Below, piece after piece: positions 1-8,524 of a stretch of 64,000 nt of DNA (the first letter of the stretch is position 1; every line of letters begins with the position of its first letter). Both the position numbers and the translations under genes were made by a program. Source of the stretch: Trichomonas vaginalis G3. Its lineage: Eukaryota; Parabasalia; Trichomonadida; Trichomonadidae. Under the pieces are notes generated by a model. The model did no database searches, was not told the origin of the DNA, and was given only the letters and a program-made list of their open reading frames with translations. The stretch lies in assembly GCF_026262505.1 (NCBI RefSeq), contig NC_067206.1:17443319-17507318 (forward strand), read 5' to 3'.

Positions 1-53
1 AATTAGAGGCTATGAGCTACTGATCATATATCAGTACCTCATAGCATCTAATT
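1..53. repeat. Single hairpin of the alternating-hairpin family (A type)
   Basis: An inverted repeat: AATTAGAGGCTATGAG at the left pairs with CTCATAGCATCTAATT at the right. The apex is ACTGAT...ATCAGT, the same apex found in hairpins near 6,300 and 9,290. It may be the edge of an array that continues to the left of the window. Confidence 0.6.
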
Positions 54-470
54 CCTTTGTTTGCATGCAAAAAATAGCCTTTTTGATACGTAACCCAAAA
101 AGTGACACTTTCCTCTTTGACACGCAAAACAGTATTAAATATAATTACGATATTATACTGTAATTATAGTTGATATGGTGAATATTTAGATAGATATGAG
201 AAATAATGTATATGATTAAACTATAAAAATATCTCTATAATTAATTAGGAGTGTTTGACTAAAAATCATTGATTATTTAATGTTATAGCAGATATTCATC
301 AATAATAACCATATTATTGATTGATAAATGCTTATATTGATTTTTCTAAGTGAATTAAATTTTCCATGATTTAGTAATTATTTCGTTGCATTTGTAACTA
401 ATATTAGTTCTCTATTGCTTTTGCCTGGATCTTGTTTTTTATGCTGAGAATTTTTTGGTCATGAATTTTC
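54..470. other. AT-rich non-coding stretch
   Basis: No open frame of note and no convincing repeat. An isolated AAAAAGTGACA word (about 98) resembles the initiator-bearing ends of the MULEs in this window but has no partner. Confidence 0.4.
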
Positions 471-501
471 AAAAAAGTGACAATGGGCAAGTTTGTCGGG
501 G
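471..501. repeat. Solo MULE terminal repeat
   Basis: The stretch AAAAAGTGACAATGGGC followed by AAGTTTGTCGGGG closely matches the right end of the MULEs of the macrosatellite (AAAAAGTGACAATGGGCGAG then TTTGTCCCCC, for example 32,208-32,236). No transposase or second end lies nearby, so this looks like a leftover end of the same family. Confidence 0.5.
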
Positions 502-908
502 TCTTTTGACGAGTAGGTGCCAAAAATGGTTATTCTTAAACAACCGTCGGATTTCCGGGTGAAATCGTGACACATTTTCGTCTTTCGTAGGCGGTGGTGG
601 TTGTTACAAAAGGTAACTTCGAATGTAGCGTGAAATCTGCAAAAAACTCTGAAATTTGAATGGAGAACACAAAAATTGAATAGTTTACATAATAAGAAAA
701 GAAAAAAATGAAGCCAATGGGGTCCGAACAATGGATTTCTAGCAACCATCAAGCAGTTTATCTCATTACACTATATGCATCTCTCATTTATGAGAATGAG
801 ATCGGCTATATGATAACTCTTTCCCCAATATATTCCTATAAAAGTGACAAATAGCAACTTTGACCCTCTCTCCCCAGGCACAATGTATTTTTTATCGTTC
901 GAAAAGTG
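502..908. other. Non-coding stretch before the first small ORF
   Basis: Reading frames on the minus strand (459-752, 836-1,048) are short, hydrophobic and without an initiator, so I do not call them. Nothing else is recognised. Confidence 0.35.
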
Positions 909-920
909 TCACTATTTTTA
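909..920 (+). promoter_or_regulatory. Initiator (Inr) of the 921 ORF
   Basis: TCACTATTTTTA directly before ATG fits the trichomonad Inr core (TCA, pyrimidine, T/A), which is known to set transcription start a few bases before the start codon. It decides the start at 921 rather than the upstream GTG at 906. Confidence 0.5.
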
Positions 921-1196
921 ATGCGCACTAGCATGAGTGACGTCACTGAGGGAAGCAATATGAATAAAGGAACCATCATCATTCCCACAAAGGAAAAGAC
1001 ATTTGGGAAACCAACTTTTTTGGATGGGATCACGAAAAGACTGATCAACCAGATCGAAGGCCCAAGACCTCAGACAGCGAGGCGCACCTCAGGAGGTTTA
1101 TACTTTGTTCACATTGATCTTGATGATATTCCAGAAGAAAAAAGGGAGAATATCAAGCGCAGACTCCAAATGATGGACAAGATCATCAAAAATTAG
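921..1196 (+). CDS. Small hypothetical protein, 91 aa
   Basis: Not recognised. The start ATG is placed by the initiator just upstream; a second ATG at 936 is possible. The protein is charged and mostly hydrophilic, with no signal peptide or membrane segment. It has a basic middle (PRPQTARR) and a C-terminal stretch rich in E, K and R (IPEEKRENIKRRLQMMDKII) that could form a helix or coiled coil. It ends 15 nt before a hairpin at 1,212-1,265 and is followed in the same direction by another ORF of similar size (1,297-1,602) whose ATG has the same TTTTTAATG context. It may be a host gene or a gene of an unknown element; coding is likely but not proven. Confidence 0.45.
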   Translation: MRTSMSDVTEGSNMNKGTIIIPTKEKTFGKPTFLDGITKRLINQIEGPRPQTARRTSGGLYFVHIDLDDIPEEKRENIKRRLQMMDKIIKN

Positions 1197-1211
1197 GATG
1201 ATATCAGTACA

Positions 1212-1265
1212 GTATATATTGTGCGTCACCCGTAGCCTTCTGCCACGGGTGACGACACAATATAC
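1212..1265. repeat. Hairpin between two small ORFs
   Basis: GTATATATTGTGCGTCACCC at the left pairs with GGGTGACGACACAATATAC at the right around a loop of about a dozen bases. It lies exactly between the stop at 1,196 and the start at 1,297, so it could act as a transcript-end structure or be one more member of the hairpin family. Confidence 0.6.
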
Positions 1266-1296
1266 GTTTTTTACTAAAAAGTGCCATATATTTTTA

Positions 1297-1602
1297 ATGG
1301 CAGAGAACGACGTTAACATGCCCTCCTCCGACGACAACACTAGTTCATCAGACGAAAGCAATCAAGCTAAGGAAGAAGAGGATATATATATTCCTCTAAC
1401 AAGAGAGGAAGAAATGATCTTTGATCTCCAAAAGACGATCAAAGATCTTAAGCAACGAGAACTGTCTTGCGTGAAGGCGTTAAATTACAATGGAAGTTTT
1501 CCACCTTCACGCAAGATGGTTTGCTGTCTGAAGCATCAACTACACGAGATCAAGAAAAAGATCACAAAAAGAAAGAAGAGATTTAATCAACTACAAATAT
1601 GA
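1297..1602 (+). CDS. Small acidic/basic hypothetical protein, 101 aa
   Basis: Not recognised. The start at 1,297 has the TTTTTAATG context shared with 921 and with the minus-strand ORF starting at 2,139; an ATG at 1,198 would add 33 residues that run through the hairpin at 1,212-1,265 and is less likely. The N-terminus is Ser/Asp/Glu-rich (SSDDNTSSSDES), the middle is acidic, and the C-terminal third is a Lys-rich helix (HEIKKKITKRKKRFNQLQI). The coding sequence contains two inverted repeats (1,416-1,447 and 1,466-1,515), which is odd for an ordinary gene. It could be a small nuclear or nucleic-acid-binding protein, but nothing in it identifies a family. Confidence 0.45.
   Translation: MAENDVNMPSSDDNTSSSDESNQAKEEEDIYIPLTREEEMIFDLQKTIKDLKQRELSCVKALNYNGSFPPSRKMVCCLKHQLHEIKKKITKRKKRFNQLQI
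1416..1515. repeat. Two hairpins inside the 1,297 ORF
   Basis: First hairpin: GATCTTTGATC pairs with GATCAAAGATC (1,416-1,447). Second: CTTGCGTGAAGG pairs with CCTTCACGCAAG (1,466-1,515). Both stems are perfect and lie wholly in coding sequence. Confidence 0.6.
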
Positions 1603-1667
1603 TTGGAGTAAAGTATAATATTAAGTGTTTATTCTGAGTTTTAGTGGGGAATCAGAAGTCGGTGGCT

Positions 1668-2034
1668 AGGTTCCTTATGGTGCGCTTTAATTCATGGTAG
1701 GATGTGTCCGCCATAAGGAACCTTTCATGCCAGCGGTCAGACTCGTGTCCCACACGGTTGAGGCGAGATCGAAGATCGCAGATCTTATTTGTATAAGAGT
1801 CAACCTTAAGCTCAAGCTGGATGATGTAGAGCTCTTTGCCTTTCGCTTCCTCTACTTTTCAGCCAGCTTGAGCTTTAGATCTTCGAGAACAGCGTTTGAC
1901 TCCTTCAACCTATCTATTAGAACATGATTGGTCTTGACCAAACGCTGTTCTCGAGGAGTAGACTTATGTCCCGCTCTCAGTGCCGTTTGGCTTTCAAGTC
2001 CGAGATCGGGGATCTTGATCTCAGTCTTCGGACT
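1668..2034. repeat. Series of four hairpins
   Basis: Inverted repeats follow each other: AGGTTCCTTATGG with its complement (1,668-1,723), AAGCTCAAGCTGG with CCAGCTTGAGCTT (about 1,808-1,875), CGAGAACAGCGTTTG with CAAACGCTGTTCTCG (1,884-1,953) and AGTCCGA with a near-complement (1,997-2,034). The last two lie inside the minus-strand ORF 1,852-2,139. Confidence 0.6.
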
Positions 2035-2139
2035 CTCGGCACCCATGAGGATTTCCTCGTCGCTAGATGACTGTTCTTCAGTCACTTCTGGCTTCTTGAT
2101 GGCAAGAGCCTTAGCAGGAGTTGCATTGTTCGCTTCCAT
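1852..2139 (-). CDS. Small hypothetical protein with coiled-coil end, 95 aa
   Basis: Not recognised. The ATG at 2,139 follows TACATTTTTA, the same start context as the two plus-strand ORFs; an in-frame ATG 39 nt upstream is an alternative. The protein has a Ser/Asp/Glu patch (EEQSSSDEE), similar in kind to the patch in the 1,297 ORF, and a C-terminal Leu/Lys/Glu stretch (LIDRLKESNAVLEDLKLKLA) with heptad spacing typical of a coiled coil. It converges on the 1,297 ORF. Two hairpins sit in its coding sequence. Possibly a distant relative of its neighbour, but identity is too low to claim this by eye. Confidence 0.4.
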   Translation of the reverse strand: MEANNATPAKALAIKKPEVTEEQSSSDEEILMGAESPKTEIKIPDLGLESQTALRAGHKSTPREQRLVKTNHVLIDRLKESNAVLEDLKLKLAEK

Positions 2140-2659
2140 TAAAAATGTAAACTTTACATGGCAAAGAATTTCTGCCACGTAAACTATTTATGTTGAGTTT
2201 GAGTACCAGACATTAATATAAGTTCAACCATTATATTAGAGTCTTTAGGGATTTGATATGGTTCCCTTTGTTTTTGTTCTTTTTTATCATCAACCGGTAT
2301 GAATGAACTTATTCATATTTATTATCTCTTTCAATTCTTTAATATCATATATTTACCGATCCAAAAATTTTCTATTTTCAAATTTATGTATCTAAATTCG
2401 TATTTTTGCTAATAATTTTTAGATGAGCTTAAAAAACAAAAATAGTCATGTGATTTTATCCCAAGCATATGGGGATTCTAAATTTTTGTCCCTATTGTTA
2501 TCCCAATTGATTTTTTTTGGAAGTTAAATTTTTTTCTCCATGTAAACATAAATTTTAATTTTTACCACTAAAATGCAATATAAAGAATGCAAATAAATTT
2601 ACATTCGTGTGTGCCTTCGTTTTGTATAATAGTCAATTGTGTATGGTGAATGTGTGAGG

Positions 2660-2698
2660 CTACACAATTCTTTCCGTCCCGAGCGGGGAATTGTGTAG
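2660..2698. repeat. Isolated hairpin
   Basis: CTACACAATTC pairs perfectly with GAATTGTGTAG around a loop of 17 nt that is GC-rich (TCCCGAGCGGG). Confidence 0.6.
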
Positions 2699-3164
2699 TT
2701 TACACTGCATTTTACGGGTAATATAATGAAAAAATGATGCGGGTGGAATGAAATTTTCATTAATATCTCTATGTGTGAGTGTGTTTGAAAGATAACTTCT
2801 ATGAATGATATATATATGAGAATGTGTTTAAACATATACAAATGTGATCTTTGTTATAAATATGATATACACGATTTTGCTCCGTTGAGGATTTCGTCAT
2901 GTAAAAATAGATTTTTATGCTAATATCTCAACGAATAATATATTAATCTCTATTTAAGTTATGTGATATGATATTATATAATATGTGTAATCATTCTATA
3001 TATGAATGAGCGAAATCTGAGTTTGAGCGAATCTCATGATATTATGCGAAATTTCTGCAGAACTCTAAAAAAATAATATATTATGAATCCTTATATATGA
3101 GAATGTAGGGGTAGGACTATTTGTATCGGTCTCAAATAACTCCTTTGTACTTTTTCGTTGTGAG

Positions 3165-3198
3165 CGTTCCACAGCACCAGGTGGTGCTGTCCGGAACG
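3165..3198. repeat. Isolated GC-rich hairpin
   Basis: CGTTCC, AGCACC and a tight apex pair with GGTGCT and GGAACG, a strong stem in a very AT-rich setting. Confidence 0.6.
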
Positions 3199-3952
3199 GC
3201 GCTATATAATATGTTATACTATATAATGTTTCCTATATTTCATACATATACTTCATATATATACTTCATATATATAGCTCACTCACATAACTCACAATAA
3301 TTGTTTTTTGACCCCCGATAATTGTCTTTATTAATCACAAAAACACATTTATATCTCTGTGGATATTGATCTTACACACTCATAGCATATGATAGCATAC
3401 TAGTATATATAGTGATATAATATATTCAGCTGTGATCTCAATCTCCTCATACTCATACACAAAATTTGTTCGATCAAAATTCCCCCGGGAAAATGTCACC
3501 TTTTTTATCATAGAATCTCAAAAAATAAATAGTAAACACACAACTTTTATTATATAAATAAAAAGCATATATTAATATAAGATATCTCTAACAAAATGAG
3601 TACAAACAGACAAACTTTTTTAGATATAAATTATATTTTCTCAAAAAACAGACTTACTCATATAAAGACATTAAAATAATAAATATCTCAGGCACCAAAT
3701 TTAAATTCACTCAAAATCAATAGAGTTTTTTGAGATTTTTAGAATGATCAGAAATTGCACATCAAAAAAGGGACTTATTATTTAAAACACTAATAGTATA
3801 TTTATATTATTATGTACTCATATTTCATAATATAATAATGAATCTAACACAACTCCCTAGGGCTGTACAAAATCGAGAAAAACATTGCCGTGCGGTAATA
3901 TAGGGTCAAAAAAATTGCGCCTCGGCACTATTAAGTGCGCATTATATTTAAT

Positions 3953-4027
3953 ATGTCCTTCTTTTTCTTCTTCTTTTCCTTTCCTTCTTCCTCCCCTTCC
4001 TCTTCTTTCCTTCTCCTTCTCTTTTTA
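3953..4027 (+). repeat. Polypyrimidine tract
   Basis: About 75 nt of almost only T and C (TTC/TCC runs). A reading frame through it (3,935-4,153) is a by-product of the tract. Confidence 0.7.
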
Positions 4028-4250
4028 CAACAACGTCGAAGATCTTCGAATTTGATTGTTGGAAAAGCATCTATTTCAGATAAAGGATGCCTTTCTCACA
4101 GTCAACATACGAGGGTCCTGGCTGAAACGTTCTCAAAAAGTCTGAGATGGTAATTCTCTGATCACTCATAGCTGGGAAGGTAGTCATTGGTGACAATACC
4201 TGTCTTTATGCATGCACGCTTTCATGTATATGGGTTTACACTATCAATTC

Positions 4251-4885
4251 GCAAAGTTGTTCCGAATTCTTCCAAAATGGAAGGACCCGAAACAACTTTG
4301 CTTGTTAACGATACAGACGCATTACTTTGCATTGATACTGTGCTGAGTTGTGTAGAAAGTTTGATTAGAGTTGTTTTGTTCTGGTATCTCTCATCTTCTG
4401 ATGAGAGAAATCAAAGCAACACAACTCTAATGAATTTGTTTTCACTCATTTGTATGTAGGTTTTTAGTTCGATTGGAGCTGCTTCATAATGAGATCTCTC
4501 ATCAATTGATGAGGGAGATCATAACAAAGCAGCTCTAATGTATATGCTCGTATTAACCGGGTTGTAATGCGTTGTAACGTCAGCTTGTAGTTCGTTTGGG
4601 GCCACTTCACATTGAGATGAGAAGAAATGATTAAAGGACTCTGAAAGGCTTTGGCCGTTGATGTTGTAATCGCATTACTTGGAACTAGCTGGATGCTAAG
4701 CTGTGTAGAATGTTCGATTAGAGCTGTTTTGATATGATTTTTCTCATCATAAGATTGGAGGAATCATAGCAAAACAACTCTAATGGGTTTACCATCATCT
4801 ACTTGTATGTAGATGTTTGGAAAATTGTCTTGTTAATCGATTTTCGAGATGACTTTAAAATGCTATAATCAAATGACAAACAAGT
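4251..4885. repeat. AT-rich hairpin array
   Basis: Successive inverted repeats: GCAAAGTTGTT with AACAACTTTGC (4,251-4,301), ATTAGAGTTGT with ACAACTCTAAT-type arms (4,364-4,431), ATTGGAGCTGCTT with AAGCAGCTCTAAT (4,472-4,539), a weaker one near 4,594-4,665, ATTAGAGCTGTTTTG with CAAAACAACTCTAAT (4,717-4,794) and a weak one to 4,885. Homologous hairpins start about 108, 123 and 122 bp apart. The arms vary between copies (TTGTTTT, CTGCTT, CTGTTTTG) and the partner arm mostly varies with them. Two reading frames across it carry no recognisable protein. Confidence 0.65.
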
Positions 4886-5200
4886 CTAAGATTTCTCGAC
4901 AATACATCAAATCATGATGTTTGTAAGTGCGATGAGATTAGAGTTTTTGAAGGAATGACAAGAGAAGTAGGGAAGCTCGGCATTCGCCGAGCAAATTAAA
5001 AATTAACGTATGGATTAAATTTTAAGAGGAATTCAATTTTAATTACGGGTTGTTCAAATATTGATTAATATAAATTTATTAATAAGAATAAACAATTTTT
5101 GTTTTTGAATTTATTCAATTTATAGCTTTACATATAGTTTCAAAATTGTACAACTATGATTATTTCAGCAAAAAATATCTTACTTTTTCACTTCACTTTC
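4886..5200. other. AT-rich non-coding stretch
   Basis: I see no gene or repeat here. Confidence 0.35.
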
Positions 5201-5470
5201 ACCCTCACTTTTTCCGTAATTCAAATTTCAACATTATGTATTTTAATTCCTTATAGTATTTTTAACATAATTAATCAAATAATAATTGGAAGTTCTGAAC
5301 TCACTTTTTCCGTAATTCAAAATCAAAAATATGAATAATATATCTATTTATTATATACTAATGCTATTTTCAACTAGAAGTGAGGTACGGTAATCTTACG
5401 GATTCCCGTAACTCAATTTTACGGAAAAAGTGCAGTAAACTACTCAGTTTACGGAAAAAGTGTCGTAAAC
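5200..5470. repeat. Cluster of short MULE-end-like repeats
   Basis: CTCACTTTTTCCGTAATTCA occurs at about 5,206 and 5,301, and TTTACGGAAAAAGTG followed by GTAAACTA occurs twice in the opposite sense (about 5,401 and 5,446). The word resembles the ends of the MULE at 8,219-11,345 (ATTACCGAAAAAGTGAC), so these may be remains of related element ends. Confidence 0.45.
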
Positions 5471-5577
5471 TATTGATGTGGCGGTAAAATCACGGTAATT
5501 CACGGAAAGCTATATGTGAAAATTTGAAATTATACAAAATCGAGCGAAACACTTTTAAATAGGTTGTTTTCGTATTT

Positions 5578-5593
5578 AAAATACTATTCCCAG
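5578..5593. repeat. 16-bp target-site duplication, left copy
   Basis: AAAATACTATTCCCAG, identical to 6,645-6,660 and directly abutting the left end of the 1,051-bp element. Confidence 0.75.
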
Positions 5594-5877
5594 TATCTCA
5601 TACCGAAATGGCTCACCAAAAAGGTGACATTTTTGGCGCCAATAATTTGATTTTTCTGATTCTTTCTATTTAGATATATTTATTTAATATTCATATTCCT
5701 TTATATTGCCTCATATTATTTCCCATTTTTAATCATATTATACAAATCTTTAATAATTTTTAATGTTTTGAGCTTCAAAATCTTGTTCTAACTATTTTCA
5801 TTCATATATCCTAGAAAAAATTAAAAAGTTTTTTAGAAATAAAAATGTTTGTATGTAAAGTATTGAAAATATTCTAG

Positions 5878-6024
5878 ATGAGAAGACATTCTCCAGAAGA
5901 GATTGATATTGATTGGCTTTGTGAAGCCATCACAAAATCAAATAATGGAGTTAAGTTAACTGATATTTGCGCGAAAGCTAAAATAAATCATGAAGCAGAG
6001 TTATATATAATCATACTATCTTAA
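5878..6024 (+). CDS. 48-aa ORF in the 1-kb element, possible transposase stub
   Basis: ATG follows a short AT-rich stretch inside the element. The product begins MRRHSPEEIDIDWLCEAI and contains a stretch (GVKLTDICAKAKINHEAE) that could be a helix-turn-helix. In the array copies the first 39 residues are the same and the tail differs through one extra base, giving 52 residues. This looks like the start of a DNA-binding transposase or regulator whose remainder was lost. Too short to assign to a family. Confidence 0.35.
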   Translation: MRRHSPEEIDIDWLCEAITKSNNGVKLTDICAKAKINHEAELYIIILS

Positions 6025-6228
6025 AGTATTCCTAGAAATTTCCAAAATTAACCGAAATATAACTGTACAGAATTACTATTTTCGAGATAAAATTCATATG
6101 GAAATACTAATTCATAACGCTTTATGTTATATAAAATTTAATTTATAAAAATTTCAAAATAAATCAAATTTAACACAATGAATATAACTGCAATCGAGGT
6201 TTTTGACGATTGATTCTTACGAGAAGTT

Positions 6229-6462
6229 TTCCAAACTTTGAGTTAATGTCTTAACATTAACTCAAAGTTTGGAAGTCTAATAAGGGGAATTGTAGGCTAT
6301 GAGGTACTGATTATATATCAGTGCCTCATAGCCTGCAATTCCCATTAGAAATCGGAGAAACTTTGTCCGCATAACTTATGATGCGGACAAAGTTTCTCCC
6401 ATTTCTACTTAGAATGAAAGGGCAAGAGGTATATAGGTACACTATATATCTCTTGCCCTTTC
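6229..6462. repeat. Four alternating hairpins in the 1-kb element
   Basis: B type: TTCCAAACTTTGAGTTAATG with its complement (6,229-6,274). A type: GGGAATTGTAGGCTATGAGG with a near-complement (6,285-6,343), apex ACTGAT...ATCAGT. B type: GAGAAACTTTGTCCGCAT with its complement (6,347-6,406). A type: GAAAGGGCAAGAG with its complement (6,416-6,462). The A-type hairpins are 131 bp apart. The same four occur in each array copy. Confidence 0.8.
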
Positions 6463-6644
6463 CTTCTTACCTAAAGACTTCCAATCTTATTTTTTTTCCA
6501 ATTTTTCCCCTAAATTTAAATCTTATATAATATAAATAAAATGCATAATATCAATCACAAAAATTAATGTTTATTTTTTAATTAAAATTGCCGCGCAATT
6601 TAAGGTTTTCTGTCACTTTTTGTTAGCCATTTCGGTACGAAACA

Positions 6645-6660
6645 AAAATACTATTCCCAG
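6645..6660. repeat. 16-bp target-site duplication, right copy
   Basis: Identical to 5,578-5,593. Confidence 0.75.
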
Positions 6661-7059
6661 ATTTATTGTCGTCAGAATATTTCCAAATTTTTGCCGATTT
6701 ACAAAAAATGATTTACAAAGCATATTTTTTAATCTAAAAAAATTCCTAAAAAAAGGAACCGGTGTGCGGAAACCTCGGTAAATTACCGCGGTTCCCGTTG
6801 GGACTGTCATACAACTCCCTCACTCAGAATTAAAATTTTTTGATGCACAAATAGTATACATCGAGCAAACTTTTTATATGAGTGTGATATTAGATAGTTC
6901 TAACATATATATTATATAAGGTACATTTATACATATATTTTACATTATCATATATGTGCGTCATGTTACAATAAAAACTTTGCCTGTTGCACATTTCTCC
7001 ACAAAATAGCACTTTTTTTGATTTTTTTTTGATATTTTCTCTATGAATATTAAAAAAAA
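6661..7059. other. Non-coding stretch
   Basis: AT-rich sequence with short frames only; nothing recognised. Confidence 0.35.
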
Positions 7060-7145
7060 GGTCCACCCTCCGCGCTGGCGCGCTCTGGCTGACCCCTGGT
7101 TGAGAGCGTGACTGGGGAGTGACCGACCCTGCCATCCTTTTTTTT
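7060..7145. other. GC-rich island bounded by A and T runs
   Basis: About 78 nt of high GC content lies between a run of eight A and a run of nine T in very AT-rich DNA. It can form local stems (CGCTCT with AGAGCG; CCCCTGG with ACTGGGG-type arms). A T run follows it on either strand, which would suit an RNA polymerase III transcript in either direction. I find no tRNA-like T-loop or other known RNA signature, so this is only a candidate small RNA gene or inserted foreign sequence. Confidence 0.3.
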
Positions 7146-7182
7146 AAAAAGTTGGAATTGAGATAAAATTAGATGTTTAGTT

Positions 7183-8218
7183 TCATGGAACTTGACTGTC
7201 CATTGCATCTGCCATTTGTTGGTCGTCTTCTGATGGTGTTCTTGAATGATATTCTTCTTCTTCTTCGGGTACAAATTCGTCATCATCAGGTGCGTCTTGT
7301 GGTTCATCTTCTTGAGCAGAGTTTTCTTCTTCAACATCAAAGTCATCTGGTGTATCGAACTGAATGTATGAAAGCCAAATGTTGTATGTGTTTTCCAATT
7401 GGCTTTCAAACTTGAGATACATTCCATGCATGAGTGTTATTTCAGTTTCAACGTAGAGTTGCTGATGTAGCTTGAAGACATGCATGAGAATTGGTCCTCC
7501 AAATTCGTCCTTGAAAAACTTGCAGTTGCAAACATAAACTGAGATAGAGTCTCCTTCTTCAATGTCTTCTGCTTGGTTAACGAAATGAATAGCAATTTTG
7601 CGTACTTGAATTGTGTGTTGTCTGAGTAAAATAATGGTTTGAGCTTGGGGTTGAGTGAGCTAAGACATTGCCATTTTGCTGTTTCTTGTCCGTACTCACG
7701 TTCTTCTTCGTCATCCTGATATCCGTAACTCTTTAATTTGAATTCGACCCAAAACTGTTCGACTTTTTTTGCAGCTTTGGGTGGAAGACTTTCAATAAGC
7801 TGACATATAGTTCTGTCAACAATTATCTTTGTTATTGTTGGAAAATAGTTGACAATTGTGTCACCTAATTCGAATGGGTCAGGTGTTTCTTTTTGTAGTT
7901 TGGTAAAGTCTGCAAGAACTTTGTTGAGTTGTTCACAATATTCTTTGTTAAAAGTTGCAGGAACTCTTTCTTCTGGCTTTGAATTGAAGTATTCTTCAGA
8001 CAATCTGAGTAGTATTTTGCGTAGTTCAGCGTTGCTGTGGTTCTTTGTAATACGGAGCTCGTTTGGTATTGTTTTTGGTAGTGAAAGTGGCTTTGGATTG
8101 AGCGAATTGCAGGACAAATTTGAATTTGAATTGTCTGTTCTGCTTGGAGAATGTGTAGATGCTGCAGTTTGATATTGAGGCTCTAAACCTGTGGGAGCTG
8201 AAAGTCTGCAAGCAATTT
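7183..8218 (-). pseudogene. Unknown gene, main part, split by a MULE
   Basis: Not recognised. The frame runs leftward and its beginning lies at 11,346-11,463, beyond the MULE insertion. The central part is a helical, soluble protein with PFELGDTIVNYFPTITKII and PPKAAKKVEQFWVEFKLKS; the end is a long acidic tail rich in E and D (EEEENSAQ..., FVPEEEEEY) finishing in MDSQVP. There is no signal peptide, membrane segment or known motif. The reading frame is not whole even apart from the insertion. It may be a host gene or belong with the phage-type cassette to its right (11,937-13,315). Confidence 0.5.
8139..8218. repeat. 80-bp direct repeat, left of the MULE
   Basis: Identical to 11,346-11,425 as far as I can read; it begins TCTGCTTGGAGAATG and ends AAGCAATTT. 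It is part of the split gene, and each copy touches one end of the MULE. Confidence 0.85.
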
Positions 8219-8285
8219 GAAACAATAAGAATTACCGAAAAAGTGACAAAACATCAAAAACGGGGACGGGGTCTCAATTTTTATT

Positions 8286-8524
8286 ACTTATATTATTTTA
8301 CAATATTTATATAAATACTCTTTATAATATATTTTACTATAAAATTATACCTCAAATTCAAATATTTAAAATATTATTTACATAATTATCTCAAAATTAT
8401 ATTTTTATATATTATTTTTCATATGTATAAATCATATAATCTATATCTATGCAAATCTCATCTAATTTTTTTGAAACAAACCGCTACCATTTTATAATGG
8501 TCCATCTTAAATTCATCATAAATT
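8286..8524. other. AT-rich leader of the MULE
   Basis: Non-coding sequence between the left end and the hairpin array; nothing recognised. Confidence 0.3.

Larger units (their letters stand above)
2190..3950. other. AT-rich non-coding region
   Basis: No credible gene. It holds two isolated short hairpins (listed separately) and many short ATATAT runs. Confidence 0.4.
5594..6644 (-). mobile_element. 1.05-kb inverted-end element carrying hairpins
   Basis: The two ends are imperfect inverted repeats of 23 bp sharing TACCGAAATGGCT (start TATCTCATACCGAAATGGC, end complement TGTTTCGTACCGAAATGGC). Four more copies of 1,053-1,055 bp occur in opposite orientation in the macrosatellite units. This copy is flanked by a perfect 16-bp direct repeat and the array copies by a 16-bp repeat with one mismatch, which fixes the ends. 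It encodes only a short ORF (5,878-6,024) and four hairpins (6,229-6,462), so it looks non-autonomous. The superfamily is unknown to me; 16 bp is longer than the duplications of the usual cut-and-paste families. Confidence 0.75.

Noticed and set aside
3935-4153. 72-residue frame rich in Phe, Ser and Leu
   Set aside because: It is the polypyrimidine tract read as protein.
4187-4459. 90-residue frame
   Set aside because: Runs through hairpins of the AT-rich array; no initiator and no conserved pattern.
6890-7135. 81-residue minus-strand frame starting MAGSVTPQSR
   Set aside because: Its start lies in the GC-rich island and the rest is AT-rich DNA without coding character.
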